The notes under the pieces: model-generated
The model's input: the letters and a program-made list of their open reading frames with translations, nothing else
Database searches by the model: none
Told to the model about the DNA's origin: nothing
In this document: in pieces, positions 25,633 through 36,909 of the stretch
How the letters are laid out: every line of letters begins with the position of its first letter
How positions within the stretch are numbered: the stretch's first letter is position 1
Position numbers and translations under genes: made by a program
NCBI GenBank assembly: GCA_018819135.1
Contig: JAHJQK010000073.1
Span: 1-60,352 of the forward strand
DNA from: Pseudomonadota bacterium
GTDB taxonomy: Bacteria > Desulfobacterota > SM23-61
Direction of reading: 5' to 3'
DNA: 60,352 nt

Positions 25633-25661
25633 TCTTTATCCTGAAAATTTTCTCTTGTCAA
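25633..25661 (-). promoter_or_regulatory. Promoter of the candidate RNA / nitronate monooxygenase leader
   Basis: On the minus strand a perfect TTGACA (25661-25656) is followed after exactly 17 bases by TAAAGA (25638-25633, three or four matches to the -10 consensus). Transcription would begin near 25626. Confidence 0.6.
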
Positions 25662-25708
25662 GAAAAAATTTTGCCACCCGGCAAATTTGCTTTTTAACCA
25701 ATTGCCCT

Positions 25709-25972
25709 TCACCCTCCATCAAGGAAAGCGTATAAATCTATTTTATCTCCCGGCGACAAAACCAGGCTTCCCTTGGCGACTTCACCATTCACCGCCATAA
25801 TTCCCAATTGATTGATATTTTTGGCAAGAATCCTTTGGGCTAATCCTTCCAAGGTTATACCTCCCGGCATTTCAATTTTAAAAGGTCTCCCGAGTTCATA
25901 CCCTTCTACGGGCTCCTGAGGGGGGATGAAAGATCGCACGATTACGGTAATAGTATCCTTATTCTTCATCAT
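25709..25972 (-). CDS. MoaD/ThiS-family ubiquitin-like sulfur carrier
   Basis: An 87-residue beta-grasp protein ending in the exposed GG tail (AFLDGG) that carries a thiocarboxylate in MoaD and ThiS. Its start codon overlaps the stop of the AOR gene (ATGATGA), so the two are translationally coupled. Genes of this kind often accompany aldehyde ferredoxin oxidoreductases and are thought to supply sulfur for that enzyme's tungstopterin cofactor. LVLSPGDKIDLYAF is the usual end of the family. No moeB/moaE-type partner lies nearby, so its activating enzyme must be encoded elsewhere. Confidence 0.88.
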   Translation of the reverse strand: MMKNKDTITVIVRSFIPPQEPVEGYELGRPFKIEMPGGITLEGLAQRILAKNINQLGIMAVNGEVAKGSLVLSPGDKIDLYAFLDGG

Positions 25973-27867
25973 ACCTTTTCAGGAGAAAAATTCAGATACG
26001 TGAGAGCCCAGGCGATATCCAACTCAACCAATCTGGCCCTGGTAGGAATCCCCTGTTCATCCCAACCCAGCATCTGGAAATAAAGTTTTTGCGCCTCAGA
26101 TAATTGGTCAGGATCTACGGTAACTCCCTTCAAATTTCCTCCTCTCTGTGAGGCACTGAAGCGCGGAGGCAGAAGATCATCGGTAAGGGTGAATCCTTCA
26201 CGAATATTAAAGATTTTAGCCAGGGTGATTCCCCGTTCGGCCGTTTTCATGAGCCTCCAGTAGCTCATGGGCCAGCCGGTTACTGCCTCCACGGCATCCA
26301 AGATTTGTTTTGAACTATAAGGGACCAATACGCATAGGCCAAGATAATTTGGCAAATGCCTCCAGAGGCCGAACTGATAAACCAAACGGGCTTTTCGAGG
26401 ACTTAGTTCAATACTGGGTATGGATTCATTCACATCGATCGCCGACCATTCCTCAAATTGAGGTCCTTTTTCCAACAAAGTATCATGGACACCCGAAACG
26501 TGATCGGCTCCTGAAGGATGGACGCTGTAATGAAGACCCATGCCCTGTTTTAGACGGGGATCATGCATGGGAACTTCCAGCCCCTTAACATGGACAGCAA
26601 ATTCCTCGGAGCCGCGCCCGATCTGCTTGGCTGCCAGCCTGGAGCCCTCGGCAAGCAAAGCGCCCAACCCTTGCTTTTGAACGATCTGCTCTAGCATTTT
26701 CAGCATGGCCTCCCCATTTCCAAAGCGCAATTCAATCCCCCCCGTATCCTTGGCAGTGAGGAGCCCTTTTTCAAAACATTCCATGGCAAAGGAAACAGTG
26801 ACGCCTGCCGATATGGTGTCGATCCCGTTCCGATTGCAGATCTCGTGGGCTTTGCAGATGGCTTTAGGATCGGAGATTCCGCAATTCGAGCCAAAAGCGG
26901 CCAAGGTTTCATATTCCGGACCCCCGTAGATCGGATCTACAGAATACGGGCTGTCGACTTTAACTCTTTTTTTGCAGCGGATGGGACAGGCATAACACCC
27001 GTACATTTCCACCTTGAATTGATCACAGACTGCCTGCGCCGTTATTTTTTTAACTTCCTCAAATCCGCCGTCTTGAAAATTGAGGGTGGGCAAATTTCCT
27101 GCCAGGCTGTAACCCTCCATCATGTGACCCGTCCCGTACTTCCAGACCGCAGCTTTTTCCTTAAAATTTTGTGACATCCAGCGACCAAGATCGGCGATGA
27201 CTTTCTGGTCGGCCATCGGGGGAGTATTGCGCCCGCGGACGGCGATGGCTTTTAGTTTCTTCGAGCCCATCACAGCCCCCAGACCGGTTCGCCCGGCCGC
27301 ATGAGTGATATCGTTCAGAATGCAAGCAAAGCGAATTAATTTTTCTCCCGCCGGGCCGATGATGGCTGTGCGGATCTGCTGGTCTCCAAGCTCTTTTTGA
27401 ATGGACAAGTGCGCCGGGGCCACCTCCATGCCCCACAAGTGGCCGGCATCGCGTAGCTCAACTTGGCCGTCCTGGATCCACAAAAAGACAGGGGCGTTGG
27501 AAATTCCGGAAACGATAATAGCATCAAATCCGGCTCTTTTTAGTTCAGCACCCCAGAAACCTCCGGCCTCTGCCTCTCCGAAAGCGAAAGTTAAGGGGGA
27601 TTTGGCTCCAACACTGTTCCGGCCGGAACCGGGAAAGGGCATCCCCGTCAACGGCCCCACGGCAAAAACCAATTGGTTATCCGGCCCTAAGGGGTCCGCT
27701 TTTGCGGGCGTCTCTTGTAATAGAGTCGGTGCGATAAAACCCCTTCCCCCAAGGTACCTCTGGTAGTAATGGGCGGGAGGCTCCTCAACTGATATCTGGC
27801 CAACATTCAAATTTACCCGCAGGATGCGCCCGTTGTAACCGAATAAAGTTTTGTTTTCCATGCCCAT
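25969..27867 (-). CDS. Aldehyde ferredoxin oxidoreductase family protein (tungsten/molybdenum)
   Basis: A 632-residue enzyme, normal for the AOR family (600-650). Domain 1 begins GYNGRILRVNLN and contains YLGGRGF and GPLTGMPFPGSGRNSVGAKSP (split in the text of the protein around residues 71-91), the tungstopterin-binding part. Cluster ligands C291, C294 and C298 (GCYACPIRC) are present, and a fourth cysteine lies near residue 510 (GLCVLV). The enzyme oxidises aldehydes to acids with ferredoxin, or runs in reverse in syntrophs and sulfate reducers; aromatic relatives reduce benzoyl-CoA, but the cofactor partner genes for that are absent. AAGGAG seven bases before ATG 27867 sets the start. It is co-transcribed with the MoaD-like gene. 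Confidence 0.93.
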   Translation of the reverse strand: MGMENKTLFGYNGRILRVNLNVGQISVEEPPAHYYQRYLGGRGFIAPTLLQETPAKADPLGPDNQLVFAVGPLTGMPFPGSGRNSVGAKSPLTFAFGEAEAGGFWGAELKRAGFDAIIVSGISNAPVFLWIQDGQVELRDAGHLWGMEVAPAHLSIQKELGDQQIRTAIIGPAGEKLIRFACILNDITHAAGRTGLGAVMGSKKLKAIAVRGRNTPPMADQKVIADLGRWMSQNFKEKAAVWKYGTGHMMEGYSLAGNLPTLNFQDGGFEEVKKITAQAVCDQFKVEMYGCYACPIRCKKRVKVDSPYSVDPIYGGPEYETLAAFGSNCGISDPKAICKAHEICNRNGIDTISAGVTVSFAMECFEKGLLTAKDTGGIELRFGNGEAMLKMLEQIVQKQGLGALLAEGSRLAAKQIGRGSEEFAVHVKGLEVPMHDPRLKQGMGLHYSVHPSGADHVSGVHDTLLEKGPQFEEWSAIDVNESIPSIELSPRKARLVYQFGLWRHLPNYLGLCVLVPYSSKQILDAVEAVTGWPMSYWRLMKTAERGITLAKIFNIREGFTLTDDLLPPRFSASQRGGNLKGVTVDPDQLSEAQKLYFQMLGWDEQGIPTRARLVELDIAWALTYLNFSPEKV

Positions 27868-27890
27868 GAAATCTCCTTACCTAAAGATGA

Positions 27891-29567
<1,677 letters not shown>

Positions 29568-29574
29568 TTACTTT

Positions 29575-31131
29575 ATGCCGGCCCAAGATTTTCAAGGACG
29601 AATTTTAATCCTCGATTATGGATCGCAGACCACCCAGTTAATTGCCCGCCGGGTGCGCGAATGCCAGGTTTATTGCGAAATCCACCCGTATCATATTGAT
29701 TTGAAGGCCATTCAGGCTTTCAACCCGAAGGGAATCATCCTCTCCGGCGGGCCGGCCAGCGTCTACGAACCCCAAGCCCCTCTTAGCCCGCCCAAACTTT
29801 TCCGTTTGGGCATTCCTACCCTGGGCATCTGCTATGGCATGCAGCTCATGACCCATGTCTTAGAGGGGGAAGTCGGCAAATCGCTGAAGCGCGAGTATGG
29901 CCGTAGCGAACTGATCATCGATGACGCCGAGGACCTTTTTGCCGGACTGGATCATGGGGCGTCCATCCAGGTGTGGATGAGCCATGGCGATCGCATTGAA
30001 GTCGCACCGCCAGGATTTCAGGCCATCGCCCATTCCAGCAATTCCCCGGTGGCCGCTATTAAAAGCAAAGAACTGAAAGCCTTTGGCGTACAGTTTCATC
30101 CCGAAGTTGTCCACACTCCGTTTGGTAAAGAGATTCTTAAAAATTTTCTTTGGCGCATTTGTCAATGCCCAGCCGATTGGACGATGGAATCCTTCGTCAC
30201 CCGCACCGTTCGCTCCCTGCGGGAAGAGATTGGTGAGGGAAAGGTGCTCTGTGCTTTGAGTGGCGGGGTGGATTCTTCGGTTGTCGCCCTGCTCCTGCAC
30301 CGGGCGGTGGGTAACCAGTTGACCAGCATCTTCGTGGACAATGGGGTGTTACGCAAAAATGAAGCGCAAAGAGTGCAGAAGCTCTTTGGAAGGCATTTGG
30401 GGGTAAACCTCCGAACAGTGGATGCAAGCGATTTGTTTCTGGAAAAATTGGCGGGGGTGGCGGAGCCGGAACAAAAAAGGAAGATCATCGGCAATGAGTT
30501 CATCTTCTTGTTCGAAAAAGAGGCCCAGGAAATCGGGGGGGCAAAGTTTTTAGCCCAGGGGACTCTTTATCCCGATGTGATCGAGTCCATATCATTTAAG
30601 GGGCCCTCAGCCAAGATCAAGAGCCACCACAACGTGGGCGGTTTGCCCGAGCGCATGCATCTCAAGCTGATTGAACCTTTGAAGGAACTCTTCAAGGATG
30701 AGGTCCGGGCGGTGGGCAAAGAAATCGGTTTGCCTCAAGAGGTCATCGAACGCCAACCCTTTCCCGGTCCTGGTTTGGCGGTGCGGATTCTGGGGCCGGT
30801 GACCCGCGAAGATTTGGCCGTCCTCCGGGAGGCTGATGCCATTGTGGAGGAGGAATTTCGGAGGACCGGATGGTATACGAAAGTTTGGCAGTCCTTTGCC
30901 GTCCTTCTTCCTGTACAAACCGTGGGCGTGATGGGGGATGAGCGGACCTACGAACGGGTCGTGGCTTTAAGAGTGGTCCAAAGTTTGGACGGGATGACCG
31001 CCGATTGGGTGCCGTTACCCCCGGAACTTCTGGGGACCATTTCCAACCGCATCATCAACGAGGTAAAAGGCGTCAACCGGGTGGTTTATGATATATCCTC
31101 TAAACCTCCCAGCACGATTGAGTGGGAATAA
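29575..31131 (+). CDS. guaA: GMP synthase (glutamine-hydrolysing)
   Basis: Amidates XMP to GMP. The 518-residue protein has an N-terminal class I glutamine amidotransferase (nucleophile cysteine in LGICYGMQ, catalytic HPEV in FGVQFHPEV), a central ATP-pyrophosphatase P-loop ([11 protein letters not shown]) and the C-terminal dimerisation domain ending IEWE. Length and domain order are standard. It starts eight bases after guaB with no strong ribosome binding site, which fits translational coupling. A short stretch of GCGTAAGGCGCGAGG-type repeat follows the stop. Confidence 0.96.
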   Translation: MPAQDFQGRILILDYGSQTTQLIARRVRECQVYCEIHPYHIDLKAIQAFNPKGIILSGGPASVYEPQAPLSPPKLFRLGIPTLGICYGMQLMTHVLEGEVGKSLKREYGRSELIIDDAEDLFAGLDHGASIQVWMSHGDRIEVAPPGFQAIAHSSNSPVAAIKSKELKAFGVQFHPEVVHTPFGKEILKNFLWRICQCPADWTMESFVTRTVRSLREEIGEGKVLCALSGGVDSSVVALLLHRAVGNQLTSIFVDNGVLRKNEAQRVQKLFGRHLGVNLRTVDASDLFLEKLAGVAEPEQKRKIIGNEFIFLFEKEAQEIGGAKFLAQGTLYPDVIESISFKGPSAKIKSHHNVGGLPERMHLKLIEPLKELFKDEVRAVGKEIGLPQEVIERQPFPGPGLAVRILGPVTREDLAVLREADAIVEEEFRRTGWYTKVWQSFAVLLPVQTVGVMGDERTYERVVALRVVQSLDGMTADWVPLPPELLGTISNRIINEVKGVNRVVYDISSKPPSTIEWE

Positions 31132-31257
31132 CGGCTTAGGGCGTAAGGCGCGAGGCGTAAGGAATAAAAACTCCTCATTTTAAACTTTAGACACTTTGGC
31201 GTACTTTAGGCATTTATTGGTTTTGAACTTTTTCACTGACACTGACACTGATTTATT

Positions 31258-34200
31258 ATGAAACACGCGAACTTTGTCCACCTTCACCTGCATACCCAAT
31301 TCAGTCTTCTGGACGGGGCCATTCGCCTGGAAGATCTTTTTAATCAGGCCAAGAACTATCGCCTGCCTGCTCTGGCCATTACCGACCATGGCTCCATGTT
31401 CGGGGCCATCGAGTTCTACCAGCAGGCCCTGCGCCAAGGAATCAAACCCATCATCGGCTGCGAGGTCTACGTAGCTCCCGGAAGCCGTTTCGAAAAAGCC
31501 ACCAAGGGAATTTCCGAGGCCTCGTTTCACCTGATCCTCTTGGCCAAGAACCTTGTCGGATATCGCAACCTTTTGAAACTCGTCTCCGCGGGTTATTTCG
31601 AAGGGTTCTATTACCGCCCGCGGGTGGATAAGGAATTATTGCGGCAGCGCAATGAAGGGCTGATCGCTTTGAGCGCCTGCCTGCGGGGGGAAATCCCCTT
31701 CTATTTGGCCGGCGGCGACAAAAACAAGGCGCGGCTGGCGGCTGAAGAGATGAAATCCATTTTTCCGGACCGGCGTTTTTACCTGGAGCTACAGGAAAAT
31801 AAAATTCCCGAGCAGAAAAAAGTCAATGCCGGCCTGATGGAAATCGCCCGCGAGCTTTCTCTTCCCTTAGTGGCTACGAACGACTGTCACTACCTGAAAA
31901 AAGAGGACGCCAAGGCCCACGAGATTCTCCTCTGCATCCAGACGGGGAAAACCTTGCGGGATGTGGATCGCATGAAATTTTCCACCGAAGAATTTTTCTT
32001 CCGCTCGGCGGAGGAGATGGAGGCATTATTCTCCTACTGCCCGGAGGCGCTGCAGAATACCGTGGAGATCGCCGAGCGCTGTAACCTCGAGCTAAAGTTG
32101 AATGAATTGCAATTCCCGCAATTCCGGGTTCCCGATGGCGAAACCCTGGACAGTTTCCTGGAGAAATCGGCCCGGAAAGGGCTGGAGGAACGCCTGACGG
32201 AGATACTGGAGCGATCGAAGTCGGGAGAATTTTACTACCAGCGTTTGCAGCAAGAGCTGTGCATGATCCAGAAGATGGGTTTTGCCGGATATTTCCTCAT
32301 CGTTTCTGACTTCATCCGTTATGCCAAAGAACAGGGCATTCCCGTGGGACCGGGGAGGGGATCGGGGGCAGGGTCCTTAGTGGCCTATGGCCTGGGGATC
32401 ACCGAGATCGACCCCATAGCCAACGGCTTACTCTTCGAACGGTTTCTGAACCCGGAGCGGATTAGCCCGCCGGACATCGACATTGATTTTTGTATTCAGG
32501 GCCGGGAAGAAGTGATTCAGTACGTTAGAAATAAATATGGTGCCGATCACGTAGCCCAGATCATTACCTTTGGCAAGATGCAGGCCAGGGCTGTAATCCG
32601 GGACGTGGGACGGGCATTGGACATGCCCTATGGCGAAGTGGACCGCATTGCCAAGATGGTTCCCAACACCTTGAACATCACCTTGGAGGAAGCGCTCCAG
32701 CAAGAACCGCGATTAAAAGAACTGGCCAAAAGCAACCCCGAGGTGCAGAAACTCCTGACCCTGGCCCAGTCTTTAGAAGGACTGCCGCGCCATGCCTCGA
32801 CCCACGCCGCTGGCGTAGTGATTGCCAGTACCCCTCTGGTAGAGGTGGTCCCTCTTTACCGGGGCCAGAAGAACGAAGTCGTTACCCAGTACCCGATGAA
32901 AGATGTGGAAAAGATCGGGCTGATCAAGTTTGACTTTTTAGGCCTGAAAACCCTGACCATGATCGCAGACGTAATCAAGCGGGTTCATCTTTCCCGGGAA
33001 GAAAAACTGGACCTGCGGAAAATCCCATTGGACAATCGCCCGACCTATGAATTGCTTTGTTCGGGGGACACTTCCGGGGTTTTCCAGCTGGAAAGTTCAG
33101 GGATGAAAGACTTGGTGGTTCGATTGCTTCCCGAGCGTTTTGAAGATATCGTTGCTCTCCTGGCCCTTTACCGCCCGGGACCTTTGAAAAGCGGGATGGT
33201 GGAAGATTTTATCAAGCGCAAACAGGGGAGGGTTCCCATTATTTACGAGGTTCCGGAGCTGAAAGGAATCCTTGAGGAAACGTATGGGGTGATCGTTTAC
33301 CAGGAACAGGTGATGCAAATCGCTACTTTACTGGCGAACTTCAGTTTGGCGGATGCCGACATCCTGCGGCGGGCGATGGGCAAAAAGAAGGCCGACGAGA
33401 TGGCCATGCAGAAAAAGAAATTCATGGAAGGGGCCCAACGCAATAAAATTGCGGGGAAGAAAGCCGAAAAACTTTTTGACCTGATGGCCAAATTCGCCGA
33501 ATACGGATTCAACAAGTCGCACAGCGCAGCCTACGCCTTGATTGCCTATCAGACGGCCTACCTAAAGGCTCATTATCCGGTGGAATTCATGGCGGCGTTG
33601 CTGAGCAGCGAAATGGGGAACCCGGATAAAATATTGCGTTACCTCAGCGAATGCCGCGATAAGCGGATTGAAGTTCTTCCCCCTGATGTCAACGAGAGTC
33701 AACAGGATTTTACGGTTGTAGGGGGAAAGATTCGTTTCGGTTTGGCCACAGTAAAGAACGTGGGGCTGGCCGCCATCCAATCCATTCTGTTGGCCCGGGA
33801 AGAGAAGGAGAATTTTGGGTCGCTTGCCGATTTTTGCCTCAAGGTGGATTTGCGCAAAGTAAACAAGCGGGTCATCGAGAGCCTGATTAAGTGCGGAGCC
33901 TTTGACAGCATCGGACCTTCTCGGGCCCAACTCCTGGCCGGGCTGGAGGAAGCCATGGAATGGTCCCAGGGATTGGAACGCGAGCGGAACAATCCTCAAA
34001 TCGTCCTCTTCGGAGGTATTCAGTCGGGTAGAGGAAAAGCCGAACCCCGTTTACCCGGTGTGCCGGAGTGGCCCGATAGCCAGCGGCTGGCGTTTGAAAA
34101 AGAAACCCTGGGTTTCTACCTTACCGGACACCCCTTAACCCGATACGCCGAAGCCCTGGAGCGTTTAACCACTACCAACACTCAACAAATTCGGGAAAGC

Positions 34201-34710
34201 GCTGACGGGCAAGAGATCGTAATCGGGGGTGTGGTCAATACTTTAAAGGAGATCACGACTAAAAAAGGCGACCGCATGGCCTTCGTAACCCTGGAGGATT
34301 TGAACGGGGTGGTGGAAGTGATTATTTTTGCGGAATTATACAAAAATTCCTCATTGTTGCTGAAGAAAGAAGAACCCGTCTTCATCAAAGGGAGAGTCGA
34401 TGCCGGGGAAGAGAATGTAAAAATCATCGCCAATGAAATCCTGCCTTTTGAACAAGCAGTAAGTAAGTTGACGACCACGGTTCATTTGCGCGTTCGCTCA
34501 GAGGGTTTGAGCCGGGAAGACCTTGTAGCCATCAAAGATATCTTTGAGGATTGTCGCGGCAATTGTCCAGCTTATTTACATTTGCTTCTCCCGGAAAGGC
34601 GGGAAGCGGTGATCGTTCTGGGGGATGAGTGGAAACTGACTTCGTCGGATCAACTGATCCAACGGATGCGCGATTTGCTGGGTTATGAAGCGGTTAGCTT
34701 TCAAGCCTAA
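31258..34710 (+). CDS. dnaE: DNA polymerase III subunit alpha
   Basis: The replicative polymerase, 1150 residues, the DnaE1 length. It begins with a PHP domain (HLHLHTQFSLLDG and ITDHGSMFG). The polymerase core has GPGRGSGAGSLVAY and the catalytic aspartates in PPDIDIDFC; later come the FNKSHSAAYALIAYQTAYLK segment, a helix-hairpin-helix and a C-terminal OB fold (IVIGGVVNTLKEI). PHP metal ligands appear largely intact, so the domain may retain exonuclease activity. The start ATG lies just after a CACTGACACTG repeat and has a poor ribosome binding site. accA follows after 122 bases. Confidence 0.97.
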   Translation: MKHANFVHLHLHTQFSLLDGAIRLEDLFNQAKNYRLPALAITDHGSMFGAIEFYQQALRQGIKPIIGCEVYVAPGSRFEKATKGISEASFHLILLAKNLVGYRNLLKLVSAGYFEGFYYRPRVDKELLRQRNEGLIALSACLRGEIPFYLAGGDKNKARLAAEEMKSIFPDRRFYLELQENKIPEQKKVNAGLMEIARELSLPLVATNDCHYLKKEDAKAHEILLCIQTGKTLRDVDRMKFSTEEFFFRSAEEMEALFSYCPEALQNTVEIAERCNLELKLNELQFPQFRVPDGETLDSFLEKSARKGLEERLTEILERSKSGEFYYQRLQQELCMIQKMGFAGYFLIVSDFIRYAKEQGIPVGPGRGSGAGSLVAYGLGITEIDPIANGLLFERFLNPERISPPDIDIDFCIQGREEVIQYVRNKYGADHVAQIITFGKMQARAVIRDVGRALDMPYGEVDRIAKMVPNTLNITLEEALQQEPRLKELAKSNPEVQKLLTLAQSLEGLPRHASTHAAGVVIASTPLVEVVPLYRGQKNEVVTQYPMKDVEKIGLIKFDFLGLKTLTMIADVIKRVHLSREEKLDLRKIPLDNRPTYELLCSGDTSGVFQLESSGMKDLVVRLLPERFEDIVALLALYRPGPLKSGMVEDFIKRKQGRVPIIYEVPELKGILEETYGVIVYQEQVMQIATLLANFSLADADILRRAMGKKKADEMAMQKKKFMEGAQRNKIAGKKAEKLFDLMAKFAEYGFNKSHSAAYALIAYQTAYLKAHYPVEFMAALLSSEMGNPDKILRYLSECRDKRIEVLPPDVNESQQDFTVVGGKIRFGLATVKNVGLAAIQSILLAREEKENFGSLADFCLKVDLRKVNKRVIESLIKCGAFDSIGPSRAQLLAGLEEAMEWSQGLERERNNPQIVLFGGIQSGRGKAEPRLPGVPEWPDSQRLAFEKETLGFYLTGHPLTRYAEALERLTTTNTQQIRESADGQEIVIGGVVNTLKEITTKKGDRMAFVTLEDLNGVVEVIIFAELYKNSSLLLKKEEPVFIKGRVDAGEENVKIIANEILPFEQAVSKLTTTVHLRVRSEGLSREDLVAIKDIFEDCRGNCPAYLHLLLPERREAVIVLGDEWKLTSSDQLIQRMRDLLGYEAVSFQA

Positions 34711-34832
34711 AAGAGTCATTTGGTCGTCTGGCCTATTGGGTCTATTCAGTCAAAAACAAAATAATTCAGGCAAGCCAGATAGACTAAACGGTCCAATAGA
34801 CTAAAGGACGAGGTGACTAGAAAGACCAGAAT

Positions 34833-35792
34833 ATGGCCATTTATTATTTAGATTTTGAGAAACCAATCGCCGAGATCGATAAAAAAATTGAAGAACTGCG
34901 TGCTTTCTCCTCTTATCCCGGCGGAAAGGTCACCGAAGAAATTGCCCACTTGGAAAAACGCCTTCAAAAGGTATTGGGTAAAATTTATGCCGACCTGACC
35001 CGATGGCAAAAAACGCAACTTTCCCGGCATTTCAATCGGCCCACTTGCTTGGATTACGTTGAACGTCTCTTTACGGATTTTGTGGAACTCCACGGGGACC
35101 GCAAGTTTAGCGACGATCCCGCCATAGTCGGAGGACTGGCCCGCTTCCAGGAAGAATCGGTCATGGTCATTGGTCACCAGAAAGGACGAACGGTTAAAGA
35201 GAAAGTGGCCCGGAATTTTGGAATGTCCCACCCCGAGGGTTACCGGAAAGCCTGGCGGTTGATGAAAATGGCTGAGCAATTCGAGAAACCCTTAATTACC
35301 ATGATCGATACTCCGGGGGCCTATCCCGGACAGGGAGCCGAAGAAAGAGGGCAATCGGAGGCCATCGCGGAGAACTTACAGGTCATGGCTACCCTCAAGG
35401 TACCCATCCTATCCGTAGTTATCGGGGAAGGAGGCAGTGGGGGAGCCTTGGCCCTGGGAGTGGGAGATCGTATCCTCATGCTGGAAAACGCCACCTATTC
35501 GGTCATCTCACCAGAAGGTTGTGCCGCTATCCTATGGAAGAGTGAAACGGAAAAAGAGAGAGCTGCGGAGGCTTTGAAAGGGACTGCTACCGACCTCCAA
35601 GAACTGGGGGTAATCGACGAAATTATCCCTGAACCTTTAGGGGGTGCCCACCGGGATGTTAAAGAGGCGGCAAAAATTCTTTCGGCAATCCTGATGCGCC
35701 ATTTAAAGGCCCTGAAGGAAATCCCCATCGGGGAGCTTGTAGAGGAAAGATACGAGAAATACCGCCGCATGGGGCAGATCTCTAACGGATAA
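34833..35792 (+). CDS. accA: Acetyl-CoA carboxylase carboxyltransferase subunit alpha
   Basis: Part of the enzyme that makes malonyl-CoA for fatty acid synthesis. At 319 residues it has the usual length. The N-terminal helical region ([18 protein letters not shown]) is followed by the crotonase-fold core with [31 protein letters not shown] and [15 protein letters not shown], which form the oxyanion and acetyl-CoA sites. The gene follows dnaE, a common neighbour in proteobacteria. The 122-base gap holds an imperfect inverted repeat (GGTCTATT / AATAGACT). Confidence 0.96.
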   Translation: MAIYYLDFEKPIAEIDKKIEELRAFSSYPGGKVTEEIAHLEKRLQKVLGKIYADLTRWQKTQLSRHFNRPTCLDYVERLFTDFVELHGDRKFSDDPAIVGGLARFQEESVMVIGHQKGRTVKEKVARNFGMSHPEGYRKAWRLMKMAEQFEKPLITMIDTPGAYPGQGAEERGQSEAIAENLQVMATLKVPILSVVIGEGGSGGALALGVGDRILMLENATYSVISPEGCAAILWKSETEKERAAEALKGTATDLQELGVIDEIIPEPLGGAHRDVKEAAKILSAILMRHLKALKEIPIGELVEERYEKYRRMGQISNG

Positions 35793-35801
35793 TAAATTTA
35801 T

Positions 35802-35946
35802 TGTATAGGAAATTCCTTTTTGGACACGAATTCACCCTGTTAGATGTTTACTATCTAACAGGGTAAACACAGATTATCAGGATAAACTAAAAAGAAAATA
35901 ATTATCTGCGGTTATCTGCGTAAATCTGCGTCCTATTAAATTTAAG
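35802..35946. repeat. Dispersed palindromic repeat, copy 2, carrying an extra hairpin
   Basis: The left edge TTGTATAGGAAATTCCTTTT and the right edge ATCTGCGTAAATCTGCGTCC match other copies of the family. In the left half, where other copies read ACAGATGAACACAGAT, this copy carries a perfect 12-bp hairpin: ACCCTGTTAGAT (35834-35845), loop GTTTACT, ATCTAACAGGGT (35853-35864), before AAACACAGAT resumes. Confidence 0.78.
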
Positions 35947-35947
35947 C

Positions 35948-36700
35948 ATGGATTTAAGGTCTGGCGGCAAAATCCGGGGATATCAAGAGCGAAATTACCG
36001 TAACCTTCTCCTGGACCAAGGATTCATTTCATTTCAGGTCATCGTAAAGGAAACGGACCTTTATATCCGAGCCCCCCAAAACCTCCAGCAATCAGCCTTC
36101 CAGTCTATCATTCGCTACCGCCACCAGCTCGAAGAATATATATCCCGACATCCGAACTTTTTCCGATCCTTGGTTCCCCCGGCGGTTGATGAGTTTGCTC
36201 CACCCATCGTCAGGGAAATGATCCGGGCGGCGCAACTGGCTGGAGTAGGCCCAATGGCGGCTGTGGCCGGAGCAATGGCTGAGTTTGTTGGTCGAGACCT
36301 TCTGCAGGAATCACCGGAAGTGATTGTGGAGAACGGCGGGGATATTTTTCTTCTTTCTGCCCAAGAAATAAGAGTGGGCATTTTTGCGCACACTTCTCCC
36401 TTAAGTTTTCGGGTGGGCCTCCGTATTCCCGCAGGAAGCCACGGGTGGGGAGTTTGCACCTCTTCGGGTACAGTGGGCCCTTCCCTTAGCTTGGGTCGGG
36501 CGGATGCGGTCTGCGTCCTTTCGCCTTCGGCGGCACTGGCCGATGCAGCAGCTACGGCCGTGGGAAACCTTGTTGGCTCCCCGGCAGACCTGCCCCGCGG
36601 ATTGGAAAAAGCAAAGACCATTCCCGGCCTAAGCGGAGTGGTGATCATCATTGGCGATAAACTGGGCGCCTGGGGGGATATTGAATTGATTGAAATATAA
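35948..36700 (+). CDS. UPF0280 family protein
   Basis: A 250-residue protein of the UPF0280 family, related in fold to ApbE-type FAD transferases. Typical blocks are YRNLLLDQGFISFQV near the start, AGVGPMAAVAGAMAEFVG, VIVENGGDIFL and the C-terminal VVIIIGDKLGAWGDIELI. The function of UPF0280 is not established; it is common in anaerobic bacteria and methanogens. It follows accA after one copy of the dispersed repeat, so it may be on the same transcript. It begins at ATG 35948 with no clear ribosome binding site; the upstream bases belong to the repeat. Confidence 0.88.
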   Translation: MDLRSGGKIRGYQERNYRNLLLDQGFISFQVIVKETDLYIRAPQNLQQSAFQSIIRYRHQLEEYISRHPNFFRSLVPPAVDEFAPPIVREMIRAAQLAGVGPMAAVAGAMAEFVGRDLLQESPEVIVENGGDIFLLSAQEIRVGIFAHTSPLSFRVGLRIPAGSHGWGVCTSSGTVGPSLSLGRADAVCVLSPSAALADAAATAVGNLVGSPADLPRGLEKAKTIPGLSGVVIIIGDKLGAWGDIELIEI

Positions 36701-36842
36701 ATGCGGAGTGCGGAATGTGGAATGAGCTGTTGCCAGATCAAGTCTCAAGGTACAAAGCAAGAGACCCACAAATATGAAATACTATCTGAAGCTCTCGCGC
36801 CTTGCGCTCTCACGGTGAATTTATATTTTTGATGCGGGGAAA

Positions 36843-36875
36843 TTGACTTGTGTTGGAAAGAAAAAATATTATAAT
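36843..36875 (+). promoter_or_regulatory. Promoter before the phosphoesterase gene
   Basis: TTGACT (36843-36848) with TATTAT (36867-36872) 18 bases on, overlapping a TATAAT at 36870-36875. It lies about 35 bases before ATG 36910 and would drive the phosphoesterase-HIT-LapA group. Confidence 0.6.
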
Positions 36876-36909
36876 ATAGACCGTTGACCAACCGGAGATC
36901 GATTCAGTT

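Noticed and set aside
25709-25972. ThiS (thiamine) rather than MoaD-like role
   Set aside because: No thi gene is nearby and the gene is coupled to AOR, so a molybdo/tungstopterin role is far more likely.
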